A DNA stretch of 64,000 nt from Paenibacillus mangrovi (GTDB lineage Bacteria > Bacillota > Bacilli > Paenibacillales > Paenibacillaceae): assembly GCF_022898935.1 (NCBI RefSeq), contig NZ_JALIRP010000001.1, positions 310,001-374,000 of the forward strand, read 5' to 3'. Below are positions 1 through 7,803 of this stretch, piece by piece. Both the position numbers and the translations under genes were made by a program. A model generated the notes under the pieces. The model was not told the DNA's origin, did no database searches, and saw only the letters and a list, made by a program, of their open reading frames with translations. Position 1 is the first letter of the stretch. Each line of letters opens with the position of its first letter.

Positions 1-873
1 ATGGTATATTCCACATGCACCTTTTCACCGGAGGAAAATGAAGCGATCATTGCTGAATTTCTTGCAGAGCATGAACATTTCCATGTCCAAGCCCCGGTGC
101 AAAGCGAACTGTTTGCGAAGGGAGAGACGGCCTTTATTCGCGAGCATGTGAACGAAGCGCATAGCATTCCGGATGAGATCTGGGAGCAAGCGGAGCATAC
201 TGCACGCCTGTGGCCGCATCTGATCGAGGGGGAAGGACATTTCCTCGCGGTGCTCCAGCATGATGGAACAGAGGAAGAGGCGCCACGGCACCTGGAGATT
301 ACAGCCGGATCTCAGGATACGAATGGAGGTCGTCTACACGGCAGGAACGACTCCCGTTCCGATCGCAGCCGCAGCACCGGAAAAAAAGGAAAGGTTTCTT
401 CCAAGGCTCCCGCAGCGGATCAAACGTCCGGCCAGCTTGAGGCATACGGCGAATTTATAAAAAGCCATCTTTCCTTTGAACCTGGCGGATATACCATTGT
501 GTACGGGCAGCATGTTTATCAATCACCGCTTCCTTCCGAAGCGCTGGACGGACTTAAGGTTGTTCGACCGGGCTGGTACATGGGAGATGCGAAGAACGGC
601 CGCTTTGTCCCGGCGCATCCGCTGGCCACAGCTTTGCATCCGCACGAATTCAAACGGGTGCTTGCACTATCGTCCGAATCCGGCGAGGCAGTCCGGTACT
701 TGAAGGGCGAAACGCTTGATGTGGAAGCGGACCGCGTGACTTGTTATGGCGGCGTGATGCCCAAAGGATATGTATTGGTATGTATTGATGGCTATTCTGC
801 GGGCTTCGGCAAATGGCAGGATGGATTTTTGAAGAATGAATACCCTGCAGGGTGGAGGTGGACCTCGGTATGA
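1..873 (+). CDS. RsmF/NOL1-NOP2-Sun family rRNA cytosine-C5 methyltransferase, 3' part (cut by window edge)
   Basis: The first codons read MVYSTCTFSPEENE, which is the motif VI region of NOL1/NOP2/Sun RNA m5C methyltransferases, with the TC cysteine. The SAM-binding core and the PC cysteine motif must lie upstream of the window, so the ATG at base 1 is an internal methionine and the gene is partial. A conserved WPHLIEGEGHF segment follows. Then comes a low-complexity Gly/Ser/Arg/Lys linker (about residues 100-140), and a C-terminal PUA-like RNA-binding region with PAHPLATAL and a FGKWQDGFLKNEYPAG tail. The stop overlaps the next start (ATGA at 870), so it is probably translationally coupled to the pseudouridine synthase. 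A paralog lies at 2529-3866 on the other strand. The exact rRNA target cannot be read from sequence. Confidence 0.85.
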   Translation: MVYSTCTFSPEENEAIIAEFLAEHEHFHVQAPVQSELFAKGETAFIREHVNEAHSIPDEIWEQAEHTARLWPHLIEGEGHFLAVLQHDGTEEEAPRHLEITAGSQDTNGGRLHGRNDSRSDRSRSTGKKGKVSSKAPAADQTSGQLEAYGEFIKSHLSFEPGGYTIVYGQHVYQSPLPSEALDGLKVVRPGWYMGDAKNGRFVPAHPLATALHPHEFKRVLALSSESGEAVRYLKGETLDVEADRVTCYGGVMPKGYVLVCIDGYSAGFGKWQDGFLKNEYPAGWRWTSV

Positions 874-1622
874 GCGGAAAAGGGAGAACGACCCTGAGAT
901 TGGACAAGGTGCTGACCCATATGGGTTATGGTAGCCGGAGCGAAATCAAGAAATACGTGAAACAGGGTTTCATCACGGTTAATGGTGCCCGTGCGAAAGA
1001 CAGCGGCATGCACGTCCATCCGGAAACGGATGTCATCCTGCTGGACGGGGAGCAGATTGTCTACAAAGAGTTTATTTATGTGATGCTCCATAAACCTCCT
1101 GGCGTGGTGTCCGCTACCGAAGACAACCGCGACCGGACCGTTCTGGACCTGCTGGAGCCTGCGATTCTGGCTTTTGAGCCTTTCCCTGTCGGGCGTTTGG
1201 ACAAGGATACCGAAGGATTTCTGCTGCTGACCAACGATGGCAAGCTTGCACATGAGCTTCTGTCCCCCAAGCGGCATGTACCTAAGACCTATACAGCTCT
1301 TGTCTCCGGTGATGTTGATGAAGAAGATGTGGAACAGTTCGCTAAGGGTGTCACGCTGGATGACGGGTATGTGACCCTGCCGGGAGAGCTTGTCATTTTG
1401 CAAAAAGAGCAGAAGGAGGATGGGGTTCTCTCCCGGATTGAGCTGACGATTCATGAAGGAAAGTTCCATCAGGTTAAACGGATGTTTGAATCAGTTGGCA
1501 AAAAGGTCCTTTATTTGAAGCGGATCCGGATGGGCAATCTGGATTTGGATCCTGCTCTGAAGCTGGGCGAGTACCGGGAATTAACGGAAGAAGAGCTTGG
1601 ATTGCTCAAGAATAACGAATAG
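870..1622 (+). CDS. rsuA: 16S rRNA pseudouridine synthase, RsuA family
   Basis: The N-terminus is an S4 RNA-binding domain (RLDKVLTHMGYGSRSEIKKY). The catalytic domain carries the family signature GRLDKDTEGFLLLTNDG, where the Asp of GRLD is the catalytic residue. LLSPKRHVPKTY resembles RsuA more than RluB, and a C-terminal HQVKRMFESVGKKV segment is conserved. The family isomerises one uridine of 16S rRNA (U516 in E. coli). ATG 870 is chosen over GTG 852 because GGAGGTG at 854-860 sits at the right distance and ATG overlaps the upstream stop as ATGA. The protein is about 250 aa, the usual length. It forms an rRNA-modification pair with the upstream methyltransferase. Confidence 0.87.
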   Translation: MSGKGRTTLRLDKVLTHMGYGSRSEIKKYVKQGFITVNGARAKDSGMHVHPETDVILLDGEQIVYKEFIYVMLHKPPGVVSATEDNRDRTVLDLLEPAILAFEPFPVGRLDKDTEGFLLLTNDGKLAHELLSPKRHVPKTYTALVSGDVDEEDVEQFAKGVTLDDGYVTLPGELVILQKEQKEDGVLSRIELTIHEGKFHQVKRMFESVGKKVLYLKRIRMGNLDLDPALKLGEYRELTEEELGLLKNNE

Positions 1623-1668
1623 ATATTGGCAAAATAGACAAAAACGACTTAAAAGGATGGATGGAGAA

Positions 1669-2469
1669 GTGAAGTACAAGCTGATAGCGCTGGATGTTGA
1701 CGGAACCCTGCTGAATGACAACCATGAACTGAGCGAACAAACGATGAAAACAATTCAGGAAGTATCCCGCACCGGGGCGGAAATCGTGCTTTGCACCGGG
1801 AGAGGTCCGCAAAACTCCATTCCGTTTATGGAGCAAATTGGATTGACCGGATATGTGATCAGCCATAATGGAGCGGCAACGGTAGATGTGGAGACGAAGG
1901 AGATTGTGCATCAGTTTGCCATGGACACCAAGGCGATTCAGCCGTACATGGATTATTTCCGCGAGAAACGCGTTCATTTTGACGTGAATACCGCTTTTAA
2001 TATGTATGTAGATAACGTGGAAGGGATGGCTGCAGAGATACGCAGCATGTATGAGAATTATTTGATGCTGCCTCTCGATATGCCGCCTCTGCAGGAATTC
2101 AGTGAGCCTATTGTCAAAATAACCGCATTTGCTTATGCTGATGTCCTGGATCAGATCTATGAGGAAACGAGTAAGTGGACGCCTAAGTTCAATAGTTTGC
2201 GTAGCGGCGAGTATTTCCTTGACCTGATGCATCCTGACGCCTCCAAAGGCAACGCGCTGAAGCAGCTCGCAGAGCGCCGGGGAATCCGGCAGGAAGAGGT
2301 GCTTGCAATCGGCAATTATTTTAATGATATCACGATGCTTACCTTTGCAGGTCTGGGCATTGCCATGGACAACTCGCCACAAGAGGTTAAGGCTGCTGCG
2401 AATGAAGTCACAGCATCCAACAATGACGACGGCGTGCATGAGGCATTGCTCAAATACTGCTTATCCTAA
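1669..2469 (+). CDS. HAD superfamily phosphatase, Cof type (IIB)
   Basis: This is a Cof-type HAD hydrolase of about 266 aa. Motif I is ALDVDGTLL, motif II is LCTGR, the motif III lysine is in DASKGNAL, and the motif IV region reads IGNYFNDITML. The family dephosphorylates small phosphorylated metabolites in the cytoplasm, and the substrate is not predictable. Motif IV usually begins GD; here the first Asp is Asn (GN...ND), which may alter Mg2+ binding. The start is chosen as GTG 1669 (VKYKLIALDVDG) because AAGGA at 1653-1657 is correctly spaced for it. ATG 1657 is possible but overlaps that site. The gene ends at a strong bidirectional terminator. Confidence 0.85.
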   Translation: MKYKLIALDVDGTLLNDNHELSEQTMKTIQEVSRTGAEIVLCTGRGPQNSIPFMEQIGLTGYVISHNGAATVDVETKEIVHQFAMDTKAIQPYMDYFREKRVHFDVNTAFNMYVDNVEGMAAEIRSMYENYLMLPLDMPPLQEFSEPIVKITAFAYADVLDQIYEETSKWTPKFNSLRSGEYFLDLMHPDASKGNALKQLAERRGIRQEEVLAIGNYFNDITMLTFAGLGIAMDNSPQEVKAAANEVTASNNDDGVHEALLKYCLS

Positions 2470-2473
2470 ACGC

Positions 2474-2520
2474 AAAAGGTACCCATTTGGTCTTATGAGA
2501 CCAAATGGGTACCTTTTTGT
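2474..2520. terminator. bidirectional rho-independent terminator
   Basis: A 20-bp perfect stem (2474-2493 with 2498-2517) and a 4-base loop have A-runs on one side and T-runs on the other. It serves both the HAD gene and the convergent RsmF paralog. Confidence 0.92.
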
Positions 2521-2528
2521 GTGAGGGA

Positions 2529-3866
2529 TCAAAATTGACGAAGTCCTTTGGGGTAATGGTTCTTCAGCTGGCCGCTGCTGGCTTTGCCCCAACCGAGTGG
2601 CAGGCCGTCGACGGCAACGAGTGTCCACCCGCGCAGAGATGGATCCGCCTGAAGCGTTTCTCCACGAAGATACGCCTCTACCTGCGGGTCACCCGTCGTC
2701 AGCATGACATGCTGCTTGGCTTGCTGCGGTGCCAGAGCTATGGCGAGAGCATGAGCAGGTTCGATGCGGTTTTTCTTCAAATGCGCCAGATGAAGACCGG
2801 CTCTCGGAATTTTGAGTCCGCTGATGTGAAGCGGTTCCTCTGAGGGAAGAAGATACAAAGACTCGCCGAATAGCACAGGTATGCCGGCAGGCATGAAGCC
2901 AGGAAGCTCATTCGAAGACCAGTCCGTAAATTCACGTAAAGCGGATTGTTCAGCTTTATTTTTTCCCTTATCCTGTGTTTTGCGCTGCCGCTGTTTGCTT
3001 CCGTTCTGATCCAGACTTTCTTTTTTTCGCAGAAAGGCGACAAAATGTCCTTCGCCAGCCTCCAGATGAGGCCAGAGCCTTTTCATTTGAACGATTTCCA
3101 TATCCGGATACGCCTTGGTAAAAGACTCCATCGTGTCTTCATTTTCGCTTCGGTTGAAGGTGCATGTCGAATACGCCATCGTACCGCCGGGTTTAAGCAT
3201 CAGGTAGGCGTGATCAAGAATGTCGCGCTGGCGGGTGGCGCACATATCCACCATCGAGGGGGACCACTCCTCAAGTGCTTTTGGATCCTTGCGGAACATG
3301 CCTTCGCCAGAGCACGGTGCATCGAGCATGATCCGGTCAAAAGCTTCCGGAAACCGGCGTGAGAGCTCATCTGGTGCGGCACAGGTGACCACGGCGTTGA
3401 CAACGCCCATCCGCTCTACGTTTTCCGCAAGAATTTTGGCGCGTTCGGGGTGAATTTCATTCGAAACCAAGAGTCCCTGTCCTTGCATTTTGGATGCGAT
3501 ATGGGTGCTTTTGCCTCCAGGAGCGGCTGCAAGATCCAGAACGGTTTCACCCGGCTGCGGATCCAACAGTTCTACCGCCGACATAGCCGAAGGCTCCTGG
3601 ATGTAATATAGCCCAGCCTGATGGTAAGGATGTTTGCCCGGTCTTGAGTTTTCGGAGTAATAATAGCCGCTCGGGCACCAAGGAATTGGTTTCAGGTCAA
3701 ACATGGAGATGACAACTTCCTTTAGTTCCGGTGTGGCTTTTAGCTCATTAAAGCGCAGCCCTTGCGTTCGCGGAAGATCATAGCTGTGCAAAAAGGCGGG
3801 GAGTTCCCCGCCCAGAAGAGACTTCATTTGTTCAATAAATGCGGAAGGCAGCGTTTCTTGGCCCAT
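2529..3866 (-). CDS. RsmF-type rRNA cytosine-C5 methyltransferase (full-length paralog)
   Basis: This 445-aa SAM-dependent RNA m5C methyltransferase belongs to the NOL1/NOP2/Sun family. Visible motifs are the SAM-binding VLDLAAAPGGKSTH, the DAPCSGEGMFRKDP motif with the Pro-Cys cysteine, and AYSTCTFNRSENE with the catalytic Thr-Cys cysteine. The C-terminal third is a PUA-like RNA-binding domain ending in GWGKASSGQLKNHYPKG. A charged linker (DQNGSKQRQRKTQDKGK) separates the domains. AAAGGAG lies 8 bases before the ATG, and a promoter is visible upstream. It is homologous along its C-terminal half to the partial gene at base 1, so two copies of the family flank rsuA and the HAD gene. Which rRNA cytosine each modifies is unknown. 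Confidence 0.9.
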   Translation of the reverse strand: MGQETLPSAFIEQMKSLLGGELPAFLHSYDLPRTQGLRFNELKATPELKEVVISMFDLKPIPWCPSGYYYSENSRPGKHPYHQAGLYYIQEPSAMSAVELLDPQPGETVLDLAAAPGGKSTHIASKMQGQGLLVSNEIHPERAKILAENVERMGVVNAVVTCAAPDELSRRFPEAFDRIMLDAPCSGEGMFRKDPKALEEWSPSMVDMCATRQRDILDHAYLMLKPGGTMAYSTCTFNRSENEDTMESFTKAYPDMEIVQMKRLWPHLEAGEGHFVAFLRKKESLDQNGSKQRQRKTQDKGKNKAEQSALREFTDWSSNELPGFMPAGIPVLFGESLYLLPSEEPLHISGLKIPRAGLHLAHLKKNRIEPAHALAIALAPQQAKQHVMLTTGDPQVEAYLRGETLQADPSLRGWTLVAVDGLPLGWGKASSGQLKNHYPKGLRQF

Positions 3867-3902
3867 GGTTCAAACTCCTTTGCTTCTGCAGTGATGTACT
3901 GG

Positions 3903-3931
3903 ATTATACAATCCTCATGCTGCGATGTGAA
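3903..3931 (-). promoter_or_regulatory. sigma-A-type promoter of the RsmF paralog
   Basis: On the minus strand TTCACA (3931-3926) and TATAAT (3908-3903) are separated by 17 bp, about 37 bases upstream of the start codon. Confidence 0.65.
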
Positions 3932-3959
3932 TTTAGATTTATGTATGCTTTCTTCCTAA

Positions 3960-5114
3960 TTAAGAAACGGTTTCTTCCGCCTCCTGTTTCGGGTATGTTT
4001 TCTGGTAGGGGGATACCTTGTTTTTGCCTGTCGTTTTGGAGTGGTACATCGCCTGGTCAGCTTGTTTCACCAGCTCTTCGCCTGAGACATTTTTGCGCAG
4101 GGAGCTGTATCCGATGCTTAGCGTCACGATCGACTCCTCGGCTACTCTGGCACGGATGCGCTCTGCGATTTGGGCGACCTTGGCCCGCTTGTCCACGACC
4201 AGCGCCACGAGCTCCTCGCCGCCGAATCGGCCGCTTAGTCCGACATCCGTCACTTCTTCATCGATGATGGCTGCGACCTGCTTCAAGACCAGATCGGCAC
4301 GGTGATGCCCTTGTGTATCGTTCAGCTTTTTGAAATTGTCGATATCGCAAAATATCATAGATACCTTTACACCCTGATCAACATAGCGGTTCAGCTGCTT
4401 GGTAAAATAACGGCGGTTGTACAGATTCGTCAAGCCGTCCGTAATGGAGGAACGGTAAATCGACTGCATCAGCTCGACAATCCGTTCGAACAGGATTAGG
4501 AATATGATCGTGTAATAGGCAAGCGGCAGCCATAACAGAGCCCCATCGATCCACGGACCTTGCAGGTCTGCATAACGCGAGAGCATGCCGAGCGCTATAT
4601 ATACAAAATAAACGGCAATTCCCGCAAAATATTTACCGCGCTGGCCGATCCGCCGTGAAATGAAGGTACCTCCTGCATATAGAATACCCAGCTGATAGAC
4701 ATCCAAGTATATCGTTTGCCAGCTTGTTCCTCCAAATGGGATAACGGCAGAAATCAGCGGCACCGGGAACAGCAGCGCCAGAACACCAAACACGATGTAA
4801 GAGGCCTTGTTCATGCGCTTATACAGCTGATAAACCGAGAGATTCAGAAGCAGGAACGAAAAAATTTGCAGATCATGAATCCAGCTGTAGCTGCTTGCAT
4901 CCTTCGTCGGTGAGAAAGCGAAATGGATGTTCAGACCTTCATATGTCATAATAAAAAGAAAGGCAGTTACCATTGAAAGATAGGCTTTTTTTCGCTGTTT
5001 GCTGTACATAATGAGGCACATCAGCGTCATGATGAGTATGATGTACAGACTGCATGCTGATGCTATTACCGCCTGAATGGCGGAAGATGATCCAGTTACG
5101 TAAGGCATAATCAT
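3960..5114 (-). CDS. membrane-anchored diguanylate cyclase (GGDEF)
   Basis: The 384-aa protein has an N-terminal half of about seven hydrophobic segments (residues 15-215) resembling a 7TM sensor region. A GGDEF domain follows from about residue 225. SITDGLTNLYNRRYF starts the domain, FCDIDNFKKLND binds substrate, and the active-site loop is GRFGGEEL (GGEEF class, normally active). The RxxD inhibitory c-di-GMP site is absent: the position before VGLSGRFGG reads EVTD. GKNKV closes the domain. It would make c-di-GMP at the membrane in response to an unknown signal. It is monocistronic. Confidence 0.87.
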   Translation of the reverse strand: MIMPYVTGSSSAIQAVIASACSLYIILIMTLMCLIMYSKQRKKAYLSMVTAFLFIMTYEGLNIHFAFSPTKDASSYSWIHDLQIFSFLLLNLSVYQLYKRMNKASYIVFGVLALLFPVPLISAVIPFGGTSWQTIYLDVYQLGILYAGGTFISRRIGQRGKYFAGIAVYFVYIALGMLSRYADLQGPWIDGALLWLPLAYYTIIFLILFERIVELMQSIYRSSITDGLTNLYNRRYFTKQLNRYVDQGVKVSMIFCDIDNFKKLNDTQGHHRADLVLKQVAAIIDEEVTDVGLSGRFGGEELVALVVDKRAKVAQIAERIRARVAEESIVTLSIGYSSLRKNVSGEELVKQADQAMYHSKTTGKNKVSPYQKTYPKQEAEETVS

Positions 5115-5198
5115 ATATCGGCTCCCGAAAATGGTTTTCCTTTACTGAAACATATGTTCCAATATATCATAATTTCAAAGATCCTGAAACGAAAGGAA

Positions 5199-5307
5199 CT
5201 TGCAGAATCCTTGAGGAACGGGTTTCACTCAGTAATATATAAATCGGAAATTTTCCGTTCGATCATTAATTGTGGCCACAGTTCATAAGGCTGACTGATT
5301 CTGCAAG
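5199..5307. repeat. 11-bp inverted repeat in the divergent intergenic region
   Basis: CTTGCAGAATC (5199-5209) and GATTCTGCAAG (5297-5307) are exact inverted copies separated by 87 bp, between the GGDEF gene and the glycosyltransferase. They could be paired regulator sites. The arms are too far apart for a simple terminator. Confidence 0.4.
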
Positions 5308-5346
5308 ATTCCCTAGAAAAAGAGATACGGAAAGGGGCGTTTCCCC

Positions 5347-6471
5347 ATGAAATTACTACAAGCACTCTTCTTTCCACCGGAGCAACCAGGTGGTGTTTCC
5401 TCAATGATTCCTTATATGCAGGAGCGTTTTCAATCATCAAGGTGGGATATGGAGATGTTCTGGCTGCCAAGGCGCATCCGCAACAAAGGCCATGAAGAGA
5501 TCCATTTTGAAACCTTCGACTGGACGGAATACGGGGACAGTCCCACGGTCCAGAAATATATTCAAACCTACAGGGATTATTTATGGTGGACCAAACTACG
5601 CCTTCAGAAGCCTTATGATCTGATCCATGCTCATCATCCGATCGCGGGGTTGGCGATGAAGCAGGTCTTTCCGGAAGTGCCGCTCATCCAAACAATCCAC
5701 TCCAGTTATGAAAAGGAACTGATTTTGAATGGGAAAATCGAAGCGGACGGACCAGAGCACCGGTTTTTGGTTTCCTTGTACCGGGAATTGGAACTGCGTA
5801 GCGAACGGATGCTGACCGTATCACGGTCGTTTGCGGATTATCTGGGTGCTTACGTGGACCGTCCCGAGAAGATCGGCGTTACGCCCAATGGATTTGATGA
5901 AAAACGTTTTAAGCCGGTTCCTCATGAAAATGAAGTGCCGCAGCTGATTACCGTATGCCGGCTGGTGCCTGCCAAAGGTCTTGATATTCTGCTCAAGGCA
6001 TGCGCAGAGCTTAAGAAAAACGGACTGGATTATGTCCTTCATATTATTGGTGACGGTCCTTTCCGCACGGAGCTTGAAACGCTGGCCAAGCAACTTGGCA
6101 TTTATAATGAAACCATTTTTTACGGATATACGCTTCATCCGGAAGAATTTATGCCTTTCTTTGATATATTCGTTCTGCCATCCAGAGCGGAAGCGTTCGG
6201 CTCTGTATTTGCCGAGGCCGCGCTGAGCTGTCTGGCGCTTGTCGGAACCGATGTCGGCGGGATTGCCGAACAGATCGAGGATGGCGTCAACGGTCTGCTC
6301 GTGCCGCCTGAAGATTATATGGCGCTCAGCGTAGCGCTGGAGAAGGTCATCACCGATCCGCTCTATCGCTATGATTTGGCGCGTACGGCATGGGATAAGG
6401 CGAAAAGCCATTATTCCTTGACCTATGCCGTGAACGAACTTAAAAAAATATACTTACAATATTCTTCGTGA
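5347..6471 (+). CDS. glycosyltransferase, GT4 family (GT-B fold)
   Basis: The 374-aa protein starts MKLLQALFFPPEQPGGVSSM, a glycine-rich GT-B N-terminus. The acceptor domain includes DLIHAHHPIAGLA. The donor-binding domain begins near residue 200 (PQLITVCRLVPAKGLDILLKA) and carries the E-x7-E motif in EAFGSVFAEAALS, followed by VGGIAEQIEDGVNGLLVPPED. The family uses nucleotide-sugar donors in the cytoplasm; donor and acceptor are unknown. It lies 12 bases upstream of yhaO, so co-transcription is possible, though no functional link is evident. Confidence 0.85.
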   Translation: MKLLQALFFPPEQPGGVSSMIPYMQERFQSSRWDMEMFWLPRRIRNKGHEEIHFETFDWTEYGDSPTVQKYIQTYRDYLWWTKLRLQKPYDLIHAHHPIAGLAMKQVFPEVPLIQTIHSSYEKELILNGKIEADGPEHRFLVSLYRELELRSERMLTVSRSFADYLGAYVDRPEKIGVTPNGFDEKRFKPVPHENEVPQLITVCRLVPAKGLDILLKACAELKKNGLDYVLHIIGDGPFRTELETLAKQLGIYNETIFYGYTLHPEEFMPFFDIFVLPSRAEAFGSVFAEAALSCLALVGTDVGGIAEQIEDGVNGLLVPPEDYMALSVALEKVITDPLYRYDLARTAWDKAKSHYSLTYAVNELKKIYLQYSS

Positions 6472-6483
6472 AAGAGTGATTGA

Positions 6484-7803
6484 ATGGTTCCTTTTAAGTT
6501 CATTCATACGGCAGATCTTCATCTCGACAGCCAGTTCAAGGGGATCAGCGGAGTGTCAGATGACATCCGCTCCTTTTTGCGCGAGTCCACGTTCGCTTCA
6601 CTCGACCGACTGATGCAGCTGGCTGTTTCGGAGCAGGTTGATTTTATAGTGATCAGCGGGGATGTATATGATGCCCAGGATTCATCGCTGCAGGCTCAGC
6701 TGCGTTTTCATGAAGCACTGGACCGTTTTGGAGAGCACGGCATCGGGGTCTATATCATCCACGGGAATCATGATCCGCTAGACAGTCCGCGCATGAAAAC
6801 TGGAAAAAGGGAGCATGTCCATGTTTTTGGCCCGGAATTCGAGCAGGTGACGCTACTACGGAGGAAGGACCAGAAGCCTGCGGCCGTTATCGGCGGCATT
6901 TCATATCCGACCGCTAAAGTGACGGAAAATACATCGCTGCGTTTTCGAAGGAGCAGGGAGGAATCCTTGTTCCATATTGCGCTTTTGCATGCCAATGTGG
7001 ACGGAGATCCGGCCCATGAAACCTATTCACCATGTACAAGGCAGGATTTGATCCATTCAGGCTATGATTATTGGGCGCTTGGACATATTCATAAAAGGCA
7101 GATTCTAAATGAGCTTCCCTATATCGTTTATCCGGGCAATATTCAGGGCCGCAGCATCCGTGAGACTGGTGCAAAAGGATGTTACGTGGTTCAGGTGAAC
7201 GAGGACGGGAAAGCGGACTTGATGTTTCATGAGCTGGATACGGTCCGCTGGTTTCAGGAGGAGATTCCAATTGACAGCATGGAAGGCGAGGAAGCCTTTC
7301 AAGTACAGGTAGAGGATCGGATGCAGCAAATCCGCAGTGAATGTCAAGGCAAAATGAGCATCGTCAGATTTGTCATTACGGGACGGGGAAGTTTACATGA
7401 GAAGCTGGAAGAGGGACGGATTGCAGAGGAGCTTCTTCACGAGCTGCACCGGAAGGCGGTACGCTCAGCTGCAGAGCCAAGCGGGTTCGAAGGACTCGTC
7501 TGGGTGGAAAGCTTTCATGTGAGGTCGGGTCCATGGATTGACCGGAATGCCTTGCTCCTGGAAGACAGCTTTCTCGGCGAGCTGCTGCGTTACGGCCAGC
7601 ATGCGAGAGAGGATGAGAAAAGCCGGAGCGAGGTGTTCCGTAAAGCATTATATCCTCTGATGGCTAACCGTGAGCTGAGCAGGCTCCTGAATGAAGCGGC
7701 TGATGAAGAGAGGAACGAATGGCTGCAACGGGCTGAAGAGATGGCCATTCTTCTTCTCTCTAGCCATGAAGAAGGAGGGGGTGGAAAAATCGATGAGGAT
7801 TGA
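6484..7803 (+). CDS. yhaO: YhaO-like DNA repair exonuclease (calcineurin-type phosphoesterase)
   Basis: The 439-aa protein has the metallophosphoesterase motifs of SbcD/Mre11-type nucleases in order: HTADLHLDS, ISGDVYDA, IHGNHD, LLHANVDGD and WALGHIHKRQ (the metal-binding His/Asp/Asn residues). Its C-terminal 200 residues are not nuclease motifs and probably contact the partner ATPase. The stop lies 11 bases inside the next gene, so the two are coupled. In Bacillus the same pair is called yhaO-yhaN and is regarded as an SbcCD-like DNA end-processing system. That function is inferred from the family. Confidence 0.87.
   Translation: MVPFKFIHTADLHLDSQFKGISGVSDDIRSFLRESTFASLDRLMQLAVSEQVDFIVISGDVYDAQDSSLQAQLRFHEALDRFGEHGIGVYIIHGNHDPLDSPRMKTGKREHVHVFGPEFEQVTLLRRKDQKPAAVIGGISYPTAKVTENTSLRFRRSREESLFHIALLHANVDGDPAHETYSPCTRQDLIHSGYDYWALGHIHKRQILNELPYIVYPGNIQGRSIRETGAKGCYVVQVNEDGKADLMFHELDTVRWFQEEIPIDSMEGEEAFQVQVEDRMQQIRSECQGKMSIVRFVITGRGSLHEKLEEGRIAEELLHELHRKAVRSAAEPSGFEGLVWVESFHVRSGPWIDRNALLLEDSFLGELLRYGQHAREDEKSRSEVFRKALYPLMANRELSRLLNEAADEERNEWLQRAEEMAILLLSSHEEGGGGKIDED

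Noticed and set aside
1606..2439. 277-codon minus-strand frame opposite the HAD gene
   Set aside because: The HAD motifs on the plus strand are complete, so the opposite frame is a shadow.
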